Part shown: positions 8,806 to 16,417 of the stretch, piece by piece
Layout: every line of letters starts with the position of its first letter
Position numbering within the stretch: position 1 is the stretch's first letter
DNA from: Paenibacillus plantiphilus
GTDB lineage: Bacteria; Bacillota; Bacilli; Paenibacillales; Paenibacillaceae
Assembly: GCF_927798095.1 (NCBI RefSeq)
Contig: NZ_CAKMMF010000017.1
Span: forward strand, 61,307 to 125,306
DNA length: 64,000 bases
Direction of reading: 5' to 3'
The notes under the pieces: model-generated
Database searches by the model: none
Told to the model about the DNA's origin: nothing
Seen by the model: only the letters and a program-made list of their open reading frames with translations
Translations under genes and position numbers: made by a program

Positions 8806-9636
8806 ATGTCGACAGGTAAAGAACGAATTGATGTGCTCTTGGTTGAGCAGGGGTATTACGAAAGTCGGGAGAAGGCGAAGGCTGCTCTAATGGCGGGACT
8901 CGTCATCGTCGACGGAGAAAGAATTGAGAAGAGCGGAACGAAAGTGCCGCGAGCTGCGGCAATTACAGTTAAGGGTGCTCCGCACCCTTATGTCAGCCGC
9001 GGCGGACTGAAGCTGGAGAAGGCTATTCGAGAGTTTCAGCTGTCTCTGGACGGTGTAGTCATGCTGGATATTGGGGCATCCACCGGAGGGTTTACAGACT
9101 GTGCGCTGCAGAATGGCGCTTCATACGTATACGCCATCGATGTCGGCTATAACCAATTGGACTGGTCGCTGAGACAGGATGAACGCGTCCATGTGATGGA
9201 GCGGACGAATTTTCGTTATACCGTGCCTTCAGACCTCGTCGGTCCGCCGCCGACCTTTGCAACAATCGATGTGTCCTTTATATCTCTGAAGCTTATTCTG
9301 CCGCCGCTTGGAACGCTGCTCTCGGAAGGCGCACGGGTCGTGGCGCTGATCAAGCCTCAATTCGAAGCCGGACGTGAGAAGGTAGGCAAATCAGGCGTTG
9401 TCAGAGACGGTAAGGTTCATAGGGACGTGTTGAAGACCGTACTTACCTTTGCCGCTGAACAGGGGTTCGCTCTTCAAGGCGTTACGTTCTCGCCGATTAC
9501 GGGCGGAGAAGGCAATATCGAGTTTCTTGCTCATTGGTTATGGCAGCCAGGCTCATCGGGTACAGCACCCTCAGATGAAGAGCTGGTCCAGCTGGTTCAG
9601 GAAGCCAGCCAGACATTTGTCCGTGAGCAAGCTTAG
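8806..9636 (+). CDS. tlyA: TlyA/YqxC family S4-domain rRNA methyltransferase
   Basis: A 276-residue protein with an N-terminal S4 RNA-binding domain (about 6-62) fused to an FtsJ-like Rossmann methyltransferase (about 65-250). The SAM-binding motif is LDIGASTGGFTD and the catalytic region has ALIKPQFEAG. TlyA proteins 2'-O-methylate ribosomal RNA; their old hemolysin label is doubtful. The placement dxs-tlyA-argR-recN matches B. subtilis (YqxC). It begins 14 bp after dxs with GGGAG as ribosome binding site. Confidence 0.9.
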   Translation: MSTGKERIDVLLVEQGYYESREKAKAALMAGLVIVDGERIEKSGTKVPRAAAITVKGAPHPYVSRGGLKLEKAIREFQLSLDGVVMLDIGASTGGFTDCALQNGASYVYAIDVGYNQLDWSLRQDERVHVMERTNFRYTVPSDLVGPPPTFATIDVSFISLKLILPPLGTLLSEGARVVALIKPQFEAGREKVGKSGVVRDGKVHRDVLKTVLTFAAEQGFALQGVTFSPITGGEGNIEFLAHWLWQPGSSGTAPSDEELVQLVQEASQTFVREQA

Positions 9637-9673
9637 AGGATGGAACCCCATTTAAAGCATCATATTTGAACGC

Positions 9674-9719
9674 GGTATAGAATAGGGTATAGAACAGGGT
9701 ATAGAACTAGGGTACAGAA
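9674..9719 (+). repeat. 12-bp tandem repeat, about four copies
   Basis: GGTATAGAA recurs at 9674, 9686, 9698 and (as GGTACAGAA) 9711, giving periods of 12, 12 and 13 bp. It sits between the tlyA stop and a terminator-like hairpin. Confidence 0.8.
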
Positions 9720-9721
9720 GA

Positions 9722-9760
9722 AGCCTTTTATGGCGGCGTGAGCTGGCATGAAGGTTTTTT
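9722..9760 (+). terminator. Terminator-like hairpin after tlyA
   Basis: CCTTTTATG (9724-9732) can pair with CATGAAGG (9747-9754), followed by six T. It closes the ispA-dxs-tlyA run. The remaining 240 bp before the next gene hold the LexA-like box and otherwise nothing recognisable. Confidence 0.55.
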
Positions 9761-9910
9761 GCGTTTTCTCATTATTTTTCCATGCTGATGGTGATAGTAT
9801 AGCTTGAGGCTAGTCCAGTCGGAGGGCGATTGCTGATTTCAATGGTTGGCAGAAATGAATATGTTGTTCCCCTTTGCAGATTCGAGAAAATTTGATAAAC
9901 TATAAAAAAC

Positions 9911-9924
9911 CAAACAAACGTTCG
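9911..9924 (+). promoter_or_regulatory. LexA (SOS) box-like operator
   Basis: CAAACAAACGTTCG differs at one position from the Bacillus LexA consensus CGAAC-N4-GTTCG. It lies 78 bp upstream of the gene at 10002 and just downstream of a TTGCAG (9874) / TAAACT (9896) promoter-like pair, a typical operator position. LexA binding is inferred. Confidence 0.5.
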
Positions 9925-10001
9925 GTATCGAGATAGAGGAAAACTCCGCCTTCGTCGCGAATGAATAGGGATATATGTATTCGTCGGTGAGGGGGGATTG
10001 A

Positions 10002-10460
10002 ATGGGAAAGTATGGTGACTGGCTTGTTATGTTCGTTGCTGGGAGCCTAATTGTCTACTGGTTGTATAGACTTTTCTACCGCTGGCTGCATGAACCGCCG
10101 AGTATGAATTCCAGAGTGTTGCTTAGCAATGCGGAAGAAGTACGCGAGGATGATGAGAACGTCAGATTTTTGGAGCAAAGAGGGTATGAAGTGACATATG
10201 GCAAGTACCGACTTCCCATTACGATCAAGCTGGATGGACAGACGCTGCAAAGTCGATTATTTATTGATCTTATAGCTGAGAAGGGCGGCAAGCATTATAT
10301 CGTGAAGACGGCACGCGACCGAATGCCGATGGATTGGACCGGAAGCGGTGTTCGCGACCGTCTGCTGGTGTACGCATTGCTTATGCCGGAGAGCGAAGGA
10401 ATACTGTTTGTTGATGGGAAGGAACGGACAATTCGTACGATTACATTTCGTTTAGGATAG
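10002..10460 (+). CDS. Uncharacterised membrane-anchored protein, degenerate PD-(D/E)XK-like fold
   Basis: I do not recognise a named family for this 152-residue protein. It begins with one membrane segment (about residues 8-25) and a basic-aromatic stretch, followed by a soluble domain. The domain has FLEQRGYEVTYG, RLFIDLIAEKGGKHYIVKTA and RLLVYALLMPESEGILFVDG. That order of beta strands, a Lys after a strand, then a helix and strand resembles RecB/Mrr-type restriction-like nucleases. However, the acidic residue normally two before the Lys is absent, so it may be inactive. The LexA-like box upstream and recN nearby suggest a DNA-damage link. It starts at ATG 10002 after a GA-rich ribosome site. 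It is extra relative to B. subtilis, where the argR homologue follows yqxC directly. Confidence 0.6.
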   Translation: MGKYGDWLVMFVAGSLIVYWLYRLFYRWLHEPPSMNSRVLLSNAEEVREDDENVRFLEQRGYEVTYGKYRLPITIKLDGQTLQSRLFIDLIAEKGGKHYIVKTARDRMPMDWTGSGVRDRLLVYALLMPESEGILFVDGKERTIRTITFRLG

Positions 10461-10489
10461 ATAGCTGGCAATGATTCGAGGAGGATAAC

Positions 10490-10939
10490 ATGAAGAGCGT
10501 TCGTCATATGAAAATTCGAGAAATAATATCCGGTCAAATTGTAGAAACTCAGGACGAGCTTGTTGATGCGCTGCGTTTAGCCGGATTTCAGGTTACGCAG
10601 GCGACGATATCTCGTGATATCAAGGAGCTTCAGCTTATTAAAGTAACGGTGGAGGATGGCCGGTACAAATATTCCTTGCCGCAGGAGGTACGCACGAATC
10701 CGATTCATAAGCTGCGCCGCACATTAGCCGATCATTTCGTACATATTGACTACACGGATAATTTAGTCGTCCTGAAGAGCTTGCCGGGAACGGCCAATGC
10801 GATTGGCGCGATGATTGATAATATGGAATGGAGCGAAGTGATGGGGACGATCTGCGGCGATGACACGATTCTTATTATTTGCCGGACGAAGACGCAGAGT
10901 GGACAGCTGGTTGATCGATTGCTTGCGTTTATGAATTAA
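10490..10939 (+). CDS. argR: Arginine repressor ArgR/AhrC
   Basis: ArgR hexamers bind ARG operators with L-arginine as co-repressor, repressing arginine synthesis and activating catabolism. The 149-residue protein has the winged-helix DNA-binding domain at its N terminus ([17 protein letters not shown]). The C-terminal oligomerisation/arginine-binding domain follows ([27 protein letters not shown]). ATG 10490 follows GAGGAGG; an ATG at 10508 is a possible shorter start. The yqxC-ahrC-recN order is conserved in Bacillaceae. Confidence 0.95.
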   Translation: MKSVRHMKIREIISGQIVETQDELVDALRLAGFQVTQATISRDIKELQLIKVTVEDGRYKYSLPQEVRTNPIHKLRRTLADHFVHIDYTDNLVVLKSLPGTANAIGAMIDNMEWSEVMGTICGDDTILIICRTKTQSGQLVDRLLAFMN

Positions 10940-10979
10940 TCGTATGACTGGATGCAAAATATAAAGGGGGATTACGTTC

Positions 10980-12680
10980 ATGCTTCGGGAGTTGTCTATT
11001 CGCAATTTGGCTGTTATTGAATCGGTTACCGTCCGTTTCCACGAAGGCTTCCATGTTCTGACGGGTGAGACTGGAGCCGGTAAATCGATATTAATCGATG
11101 CGCTTAGTCTTGTTGTCGGCGGCAGAGGATCATCTGATATGGTTCGCTACGGATGCGTCAAAGCGGAAATCGAAGCGATGTTCGAGCTCCCTTCTAATCA
11201 TCCGGTCTGGGCTACATTACATGCATTCGGTATCGAAGCGATGCCCGAAGAGGGATTGGTTATCAGACGCGAGCTATCTGCGCAGGGCAAGAGCGTAAGT
11301 CGTGTTAACGGCCATATCGTTACGATGTCCATGCTTCGTGAAGCAGGCGAATGCCTCGTGAATATACATGGGCAGCATGAACATCAATCGTTATTCCGAA
11401 CAGAGAAGCATCTGGAATGGCTTGATCTTTACGCAGGCGCTCAAGTTTCTGAAGTGCTGGAGCAATATAAATCGGTATATAGCCGCTACGAGCAGGTTCG
11501 CCAGCAGCTTAGAGAGCTGGAGGATACATCGCGGCAGAATATGCAGATGCTGGACCTGTACCGTTTTCAGATTGAAGAGATCGCTGCTGCAAAGCTTGTT
11601 CCTGATGAGGATGAGGCATTGGCCGAGGAGAAGCAGAAGCTTATGTATGCTGTTAAGCGTCGCGACAGTGCGTCAGAGGCTTATTCTCAGCTGTTCGGCG
11701 GCAAAGGGTTGGATGCGGTCAGCCGCGCGATATCCCGAATTGAAGATATACGGGAATTCGACCCGGCTGTCATCGGTCCCGTTCTGGAGCAGCTTCAAAC
11801 GGCTTACTACGGTCTTGAGGATGCAGCATTTCAGATAAGGGATTATCGTGATGGCGTGGAGTCTGATCCCGAGCGCCTGGCAATAATAGAGGATAGATTA
11901 GACTTAATGCACAGCTTGAAGCGAAAGTATGGCGAGACGATACCCGATATTTTGTCCTATTTGAACAGGATTGAAACAGAAGCAGATCGGATCGAGAATC
12001 GAGACGAGCATGTTGGCAGGTTGCGTGAACAAGGTGCTGAATTGTATGAGCAGGCCATCAGCATAGGCGGGCAGCTGTCCCATCTTCGACGTGAGGCTGG
12101 TGATCGGCTTGCAATCGCAATTGAAGCGGAGCTGAGACAGCTTGGGATGGAGCGCACGACGTTCCGTGTTGAGCTGCGTCAGCAAGCCGAGAATGAGCGG
12201 CATCGGCTTCTGCAGAATGGAATTGATGAAGCAGCATTCATGCTGGCGCCTAATCCTGGGGAACCGCTGAAGCCATTGAACAAGATTGCATCAGGTGGTG
12301 AGATGTCACGAATTATGCTGGCGCTCAAAGCGATATTTGCTTCCATCGATCGGGTGCCTGTGCTTGTTTTCGATGAAGTCGATACAGGTGTAAGCGGACG
12401 AGCCGCTCAGGCGATAGCTGAGAAGATGTCCCGACTTTCCAGACAATGCCAAGTATTCTCGATTACTCATTTGCCGCAGGTGGCCTGCATGGCTGATCAT
12501 CATTATGAGATTAACAAGACGATTGTCGCTGAACGGACCTCTACACATGTAACTGAGCTTGCGGACGTCTCGCGTATCGAGGAATTGGCTCGAATGCTTG
12601 GCGGTGTCGAAGTAACGGAAAAAACTCGCCATCATGCACAGGAAATGCTTGACTTGGCTTTCAGACTGAAGGGGGCGTAA
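10980..12680 (+). CDS. recN: DNA repair protein RecN
   Basis: RecN is an SMC-like ATPase recruited early to double-strand breaks. The 566-residue protein has Walker A GETGAGKS at about residues 29-36. A central coiled-coil spans roughly 150-370. At the C terminus are the ABC signature region (KIASGGEMSRIMLALK) and Walker B (VPVLVFDEVDTGVSG). AGGGGG precedes ATG 10980. No LexA box was seen directly upstream. Confidence 0.96.
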   Translation: MLRELSIRNLAVIESVTVRFHEGFHVLTGETGAGKSILIDALSLVVGGRGSSDMVRYGCVKAEIEAMFELPSNHPVWATLHAFGIEAMPEEGLVIRRELSAQGKSVSRVNGHIVTMSMLREAGECLVNIHGQHEHQSLFRTEKHLEWLDLYAGAQVSEVLEQYKSVYSRYEQVRQQLRELEDTSRQNMQMLDLYRFQIEEIAAAKLVPDEDEALAEEKQKLMYAVKRRDSASEAYSQLFGGKGLDAVSRAISRIEDIREFDPAVIGPVLEQLQTAYYGLEDAAFQIRDYRDGVESDPERLAIIEDRLDLMHSLKRKYGETIPDILSYLNRIETEADRIENRDEHVGRLREQGAELYEQAISIGGQLSHLRREAGDRLAIAIEAELRQLGMERTTFRVELRQQAENERHRLLQNGIDEAAFMLAPNPGEPLKPLNKIASGGEMSRIMLALKAIFASIDRVPVLVFDEVDTGVSGRAAQAIAEKMSRLSRQCQVFSITHLPQVACMADHHYEINKTIVAERTSTHVTELADVSRIEELARMLGGVEVTEKTRHHAQEMLDLAFRLKGA

Positions 12681-12802
12681 TGTAAGGGTTTCAGGGAATG
12701 TTTTTGGCGACATAAAACTGCGGGGGCAGGGATACCTTAAAGGTACGCAATTGGCGAACAACACATCTCGTCAAGCGATTGTTAACAGGGAGTGTGAAGT
12801 CA

Positions 12803-14128
12803 TTGAATGCCAATCAGCGAAAGCGGTGGCTTGGTCTTCTTCTCGTAATCATCGTTTGCATGCTCGGTCTGTCCTCCCCCTTTCAACATTATGCCTCCTT
12901 TCCAAACGAGCTTCGTTTGTTCACCGGGCAGTTGAAGCAATTAGACTACGGCATGCCTGTTCATGCGCAGGTGACAGTTGATCCACAGATGTTAAGTGTT
13001 AATGGTTCAAACGATCGTTCCTTCTCAGTCAATTTGAATAAACCGCTATCTCTCCAATCCAGTCATAGCGGTGAAACGACGATGAAGTTGAAATTATTCG
13101 GTGCTATCCCTTTCAAGACGGTTAAGGTAAACGTCGTTCCCGATCTGCGCGTCATTCCTGGCGGACAGACAATCGGGGTAAAGGTGAAATCAGCCGGTAT
13201 TATGATTGTAGGTCATCATCAGGTCGTTAATGGAAAAGGGTTGAAGGTATCACCAGGCGAGAGTGCGAAGCTGCAATTAGGCGATTTGATCGTTCGTATT
13301 AATGGAAATCACATCAATGAGGTTCAAAAGGTGGCAGAATTGGCTGAAAGCGCTGGAGGAACGAAGCAGCCCCTTCATCTAACTGTTAAGCGCGGCTCTC
13401 ATTTATTCGAGACGAAGCTTAGTCCTGTTTATGATGTGGAAGATCGCGCGTGGAGGCTTGGACTCTATATTCGCGACTCTGCGGCGGGTGTTGGTACGTT
13501 GACCTTCTATGCCCCGGATCAAGGCGTTTACGGTGCTTTAGGACATGTCATCACTGACATGGATACACAAACACCGATCGAAGTGGGCGAGGGGCAAATT
13601 TTACAATCCAATGTAACCTCCATCAATAAGAGCCAAAGCGGGGAACCAGGCGAGAAACGAGCACATTTCATCAAGGAGAGCAAAGTTCTTGGCAATATCG
13701 AGAAGAACACGCCCTTCGGCATTTTCGGTAAAATGAAGGAGCTGCCCAACCATAGCTACAATGAACAATCTGTTCCAGTGGCATTTGCAGAAGAAGTGAA
13801 GGAAGGCCCTGCACAGCTGTTAACTGTCGTTAATGGACAGAAGGTGGAGCGATTCAATGTAGAGATCGTCCATGTTACGAGACAATCCTCACCAGCAACT
13901 AAAGGAATGGTAATCAAAATCACCGATTCCAGATTAATAGAACAGACAGGCGGAATTGTACAAGGTATGTCTGGCAGTCCAATAATTCAGAACGGGAAAC
14001 TAATTGGAGCGGTGACCCATGTATTCGTCAATGATCCCACATCGGGTTATGGATGTTTCATTGAATGGATGCTGCAGGATGCAGGTGTGCTTCTAAAATC
14101 AGCAGGATTGAATCCAAAGGCGGCATAA
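12803..14128 (+). CDS. spoIVB: Stage IV sporulation serine protease SpoIVB
   Basis: SpoIVB is secreted by the forespore and cleaves SpoIVFA, triggering pro-sigma-K processing in the mother cell. The protein has an N-terminal membrane/signal segment and a PDZ domain (about 115-200, GDLIVRINGNHINEV). The peptidase S55 domain follows, with catalytic His in GALGHVITD and Ser in GMSGSPIIQNGK. TTG 12803 is chosen because AGGGAGTG (12787-12794) is 8 nt upstream. GTG 12794 or TTG 12779 are alternatives adding 3 or 8 residues. Pairing with spo0A downstream is universal in endospore formers. Confidence 0.95.
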   Translation: MNANQRKRWLGLLLVIIVCMLGLSSPFQHYASFPNELRLFTGQLKQLDYGMPVHAQVTVDPQMLSVNGSNDRSFSVNLNKPLSLQSSHSGETTMKLKLFGAIPFKTVKVNVVPDLRVIPGGQTIGVKVKSAGIMIVGHHQVVNGKGLKVSPGESAKLQLGDLIVRINGNHINEVQKVAELAESAGGTKQPLHLTVKRGSHLFETKLSPVYDVEDRAWRLGLYIRDSAAGVGTLTFYAPDQGVYGALGHVITDMDTQTPIEVGEGQILQSNVTSINKSQSGEPGEKRAHFIKESKVLGNIEKNTPFGIFGKMKELPNHSYNEQSVPVAFAEEVKEGPAQLLTVVNGQKVERFNVEIVHVTRQSSPATKGMVIKITDSRLIEQTGGIVQGMSGSPIIQNGKLIGAVTHVFVNDPTSGYGCFIEWMLQDAGVLLKSAGLNPKAA

Positions 14129-14148
14129 TGCCTCCTTCGGATTTTTCT
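14114..14148 (+). terminator. Terminator overlapping the spoIVB stop codon
   Basis: A 13-bp imperfect stem between 14114-14126 and 14128-14140 with almost no loop is followed by five T. The spoIVB stop codon lies within the stem. Confidence 0.75.
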
Positions 14149-14176
14149 TTTTTATGAAGGCATTATGAAGGTATTT

Positions 14177-14183
14177 TGTCGAA
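14177..14183 (+). promoter_or_regulatory. 0A box (Spo0A binding site) 1
   Basis: A perfect TGTCGAA heptamer upstream of spo0A. With the boxes at 14262 and 14288 it suggests autoregulation by Spo0A~P. Confidence 0.6.
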
Positions 14184-14261
14184 TGAGTACGAAAAATGAG
14201 GTTACATGTAGTAAAATATTCATTATAAAACAAATGGATAAAAAAATAAAGAAAAATATTA

Positions 14262-14268
14262 TTCGACA
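14262..14268 (-). promoter_or_regulatory. 0A box 2
   Basis: A perfect TTCGACA (reverse complement of TGTCGAA), immediately upstream of the sigma-H-like -35 element. Confidence 0.6.
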
Positions 14269-14270
14269 GA

Positions 14271-14295
14271 AGGAATTTGGTTTGGGATGTCGAAA
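14271..14295 (+). promoter_or_regulatory. Sigma-H-like promoter of spo0A with overlapping 0A box 3
   Basis: AGGAATT (14271-14277) is followed 14 nt later by GAAA (14292-14295), close to the sigma-H pattern AGGAWWW ... GAAT. A third perfect 0A box, TGTCGAA, occupies 14288-14294 across the -10. B. subtilis spo0A has a sigma-H promoter controlled by 0A boxes in the same place. Confidence 0.6.
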
Positions 14296-14370
14296 ATGTA
14301 TGTTAGACATGAAGGATAGACGGAATGCGATATAAGAATGAAATGGATTTTTACTAAGGAGGATAAGACT

Positions 14371-15192
14371 TTGCAAAGAATTGAAGTTTTATTAGCGGAT
14401 GATAACAGGGAGTTCACGAATCTGTTGTCGGAGTACATTTCAGAACAAAACGATATGGTAGTAACCGGCGTAGCTTACAATGGTGAAGAAGTACTCCGTT
14501 TGCTCGAAGAGACGAGCGACATGCCTGACGTTCTTATTCTGGATATTATTATGCCGCATTTGGATGGTCTTGGAGTTCTGGAGCGTTTGCGCGAAATGAA
14601 TTTGTCTCCGATGCCGAAGATTATTATGCTTACAGCATTCGGTCAAGAGAATATTACACAAAAAGCGGTTCAGCTCGGTGCGTCTTACTACATATTGAAG
14701 CCGTTTGATATGGAGATTTTGGCTAATCGCATTCGCCAGTTGGTAGGGAATTCCAATGTGCTGTCATCCTCTTCATCTTCTTATTCCTCGACATCGTCGT
14801 CTATTATTAAATCGAATGTAGTGCCTATTGTGAAGGGCAAGAATCTGGATGCGAATATTACAAGTATCATACATGAAATTGGCGTGCCGGCCCATATTAA
14901 GGGCTACCAGTACTTGCGCGAAGCGATTACGATGGTGTATAACAACATCGAAATTCTCGGGGCGATTACGAAGACGCTTTATCCTGCAATCGCTGAGAAG
15001 TTCAAGACAACACCATCCCGCGTCGAACGCGCCATTCGCCACGCAATCGAAGTCGCCTGGACACGTGGTAACATTGACAGCATCTCGCACTTGTTTGGCT
15101 ATACGATCAATATTAGCAAGTCGAAGCCGACGAATAGCGAATTTATCGCGATGGTGGCGGATAAGCTGAGAATTGAGCATAAGGTGAGCTGA
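14371..15192 (+). CDS. spo0A: Sporulation master response regulator Spo0A
   Basis: Spo0A~P is the phosphorelay output that commits the cell to sporulation. The 273-residue protein has a receiver domain (1-125) with acidic pocket ADDN at 9-12, phosphoacceptor Asp58 ([12 protein letters not shown]) and Lys in YILKPFD. A Ser-rich linker follows, then the Spo0A DNA-binding domain (about 155-273, [19 protein letters not shown]). It ends with [19 protein letters not shown], matching B. subtilis. TTG 14371 follows AAGGAGG (14356-14362) by 8 nt; an upstream ATG at 14338 adds unrelated residues. Its 3' end is duplicated downstream at 16184. Confidence 0.97.
   Translation: MQRIEVLLADDNREFTNLLSEYISEQNDMVVTGVAYNGEEVLRLLEETSDMPDVLILDIIMPHLDGLGVLERLREMNLSPMPKIIMLTAFGQENITQKAVQLGASYYILKPFDMEILANRIRQLVGNSNVLSSSSSSYSSTSSSIIKSNVVPIVKGKNLDANITSIIHEIGVPAHIKGYQYLREAITMVYNNIEILGAITKTLYPAIAEKFKTTPSRVERAIRHAIEVAWTRGNIDSISHLFGYTINISKSKPTNSEFIAMVADKLRIEHKVS
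15114..15168 (+). repeat. spo0A 3'-end direct repeat, left copy (att-like)
   Basis: The first 30 bp match 16184-16213 with a single mismatch, and similarity continues to 15168. The copy is the functional end of spo0A. See 16184 for the partner. Confidence 0.75.
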
Positions 15193-15401
15193 AAGTAGCG
15201 GGACGCAGGTTTTCGGCTCCTGCACGGTCGTTGAAACGGTGAATTTACGGTTAGGGTCGCGTCACCGTTCCGATAAACTTTTACATTGCCATTGCGAAGG
15301 GTTTTTACGTCTTCACCTCCGTTTCTATGCATGCATTTATCGGATATTTGCGTAGTATGAATAGACAGTGTGTAAGATAGATTGGCAACAGAGACTATAT
15401 G

Positions 15402-15443
15402 AAAGCCCTTTACGGAACCATTACGGTTCTGTACGGGGCTTTT
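15402..15443. terminator. Bipartite hairpin terminator downstream of spo0A
   Basis: AAAGCCC (15402-15408) pairs with GGGGCTTT, enclosing GGAACC/CGGTTC, with TTTTCGTT after it. It probably ends spo0A transcription. The rest of the 342-bp gap from 15193 holds a small GCAGG/CCTGC hairpin but no convincing gene. Confidence 0.65.
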
Positions 15444-15534
15444 CGTTATGTGTAGCGGTTTTTCACGCTCTTTATGGCACAATATTCTTGAAATTTATGA
15501 CCCGTTCGACTCTCATCGAGGAATAAATTACGGC

Positions 15535-15789
15535 ATGGAACGTGACGGCGATGAGATACCGCAGCCTACGCGATCCCTAGACGTTGAAGCAGCCGCCAAT
15601 CAGACCGTCGTACTCTTCGAAGTTTGGATGCCGCCCTTCCGTGATGACATGGCGGAAAGGGCCGTTAAGAAAACGCTGACGATTCCTAAATGGCTTGATG
15701 AGCTGGCTGTCGAAAATAACGTTAACTTCTCTCGCGTGTTGCAGGACGGATTGAAGTCGCATTTAGGCGTGAGCGAACGCAGTAAATAA
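15535..15789 (+). pseudogene. Truncated HicB-like antitoxin (C-terminal part only)
   Basis: The frame reads GMERDGDEIPQPT, NQTVVLFEVWMPPFRDDM and then KKTLTIPKWLDELA with NFSRVLQDGLKSHLG. This is the second half of the HicB_lk type antitoxin: the end of the partial RNase-H-like domain plus the ribbon-helix-helix DNA-binding region. The N-terminal half with its PAIFH/FPDLPGC motifs is missing and no HicA toxin gene is nearby. No ribosome binding site precedes ATG 15535; the frame is open from 15448 but that part is unrelated. It lies between the two spo0A-end repeats, so it looks like cargo left from a decayed insertion. Confidence 0.65.
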
Positions 15790-15833
15790 AAATGAAAAAT
15801 AGGGAAGACTCGTTTATTAAAATGGTTCTTTTT

Positions 15834-15863
15834 TAGACAACAAAACATGCAATATCGTATAAT
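15834..15863 (+). promoter_or_regulatory. Sigma-A-type promoter for the Xre gene
   Basis: TAGACA (15834-15839) and TATAAT (15858-15863) are 18 bp apart, 20 bp before the start at 15883 and its GGAGGTG. Confidence 0.6.
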
Positions 15864-15882
15864 TTTTTCGGAGGTGTTTTAT

Positions 15883-16095
15883 GTGAAGATATCGGTTAAT
15901 CCGCGTTTAAGCGAAATCTTAAAAGAACGTGCCATGACGCAAATGACGTTATCAGCGCTGTCCGGCGTTCCACAAGGCTCAATATCGCGTTTTGATAGTA
16001 ATTCGCGCCACGAAGCCGCCCATATGTTCGCTATAGCGCGTGCCCTCGGTATTAACGTAGAGGAATTGTTTACCGTATCAGTAGACAAGACTTAG
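15883..16095 (+). CDS. Small Xre-family HTH regulator
   Basis: A 70-residue Cro/C1-type protein that is almost only the helix-turn-helix domain: MKISVNPRLSEILKERAMTQ, then TLSALSGVPQGSISRFDSN and FAIARALGINVEELF. GTG 15883 is 6 nt after a strong GGAGGTG (15870-15876); the overlapping ATG at 15881 is followed at once by a stop. Such proteins occur as phage, integrative-element or toxin-antitoxin regulators. It lies between the two spo0A 3'-end copies together with the HicB remnant, supporting an acquired segment. Its target is unknown. Confidence 0.8.
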   Translation: MKISVNPRLSEILKERAMTQMTLSALSGVPQGSISRFDSNSRHEAAHMFAIARALGINVEELFTVSVDKT

Positions 16096-16183
16096 TCGGA
16101 TCGACAACGTGTTTTCACGAGCGATAGACGACGATAATCAACGATAGATACAGACGTGAGCGATTCGAAGTGCCTACGTCAAG

Positions 16184-16238
16184 TAGCAAGTCGAAACCGA
16201 CGAATAGCGAATTCTTAGCGATGGTTGCGGATAAGCTG
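16184..16238 (+). repeat. spo0A 3'-end direct repeat, right copy (att-like)
   Basis: Translated in frame it reads [19 protein letters not shown], the end of Spo0A with mostly silent differences, then diverges to AGLFRQN and stops at 16265. It is 1070 bp from the copy inside spo0A. The arrangement resembles the att sites left when an element integrates in a gene's 3' end and restores it. No integrase gene lies between the copies. The 88 bp before it, after the Xre gene, show nothing recognisable. Confidence 0.75.
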
Positions 16239-16351
16239 CGGGCGGGGTTGTTCAGACAAAATTAGATTTCCGTAATAATAATCAATAACACGCGCTACAA
16301 TTTCAAGCGAAGTGAGATTAGTCAATAACGCTTTTCAGTTTCAAATAGAAA

Positions 16352-16402
16352 ACACCACTCGTATATTGGTTGCATAATGACCAGTAGGGAGTGGTGTTTT
16401 TA
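16352..16402. terminator. Bidirectional terminator
   Basis: ACACCACTC (16352-16360) pairs with GAGTGGTGT (16389-16397); both strands have a short T run after the stem. It ends the lipoprotein gene on the minus strand and insulates it from the spo0A side. Confidence 0.7.
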
Positions 16403-16417
16403 GAATTGTCATTGTAC

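Noticed and set aside
15099..15482. 127-residue minus-strand frame opposite the end of spo0A
   Set aside because: Much of it is antisense to spo0A, no ribosome site fits its start, and the sequence resembles no family.
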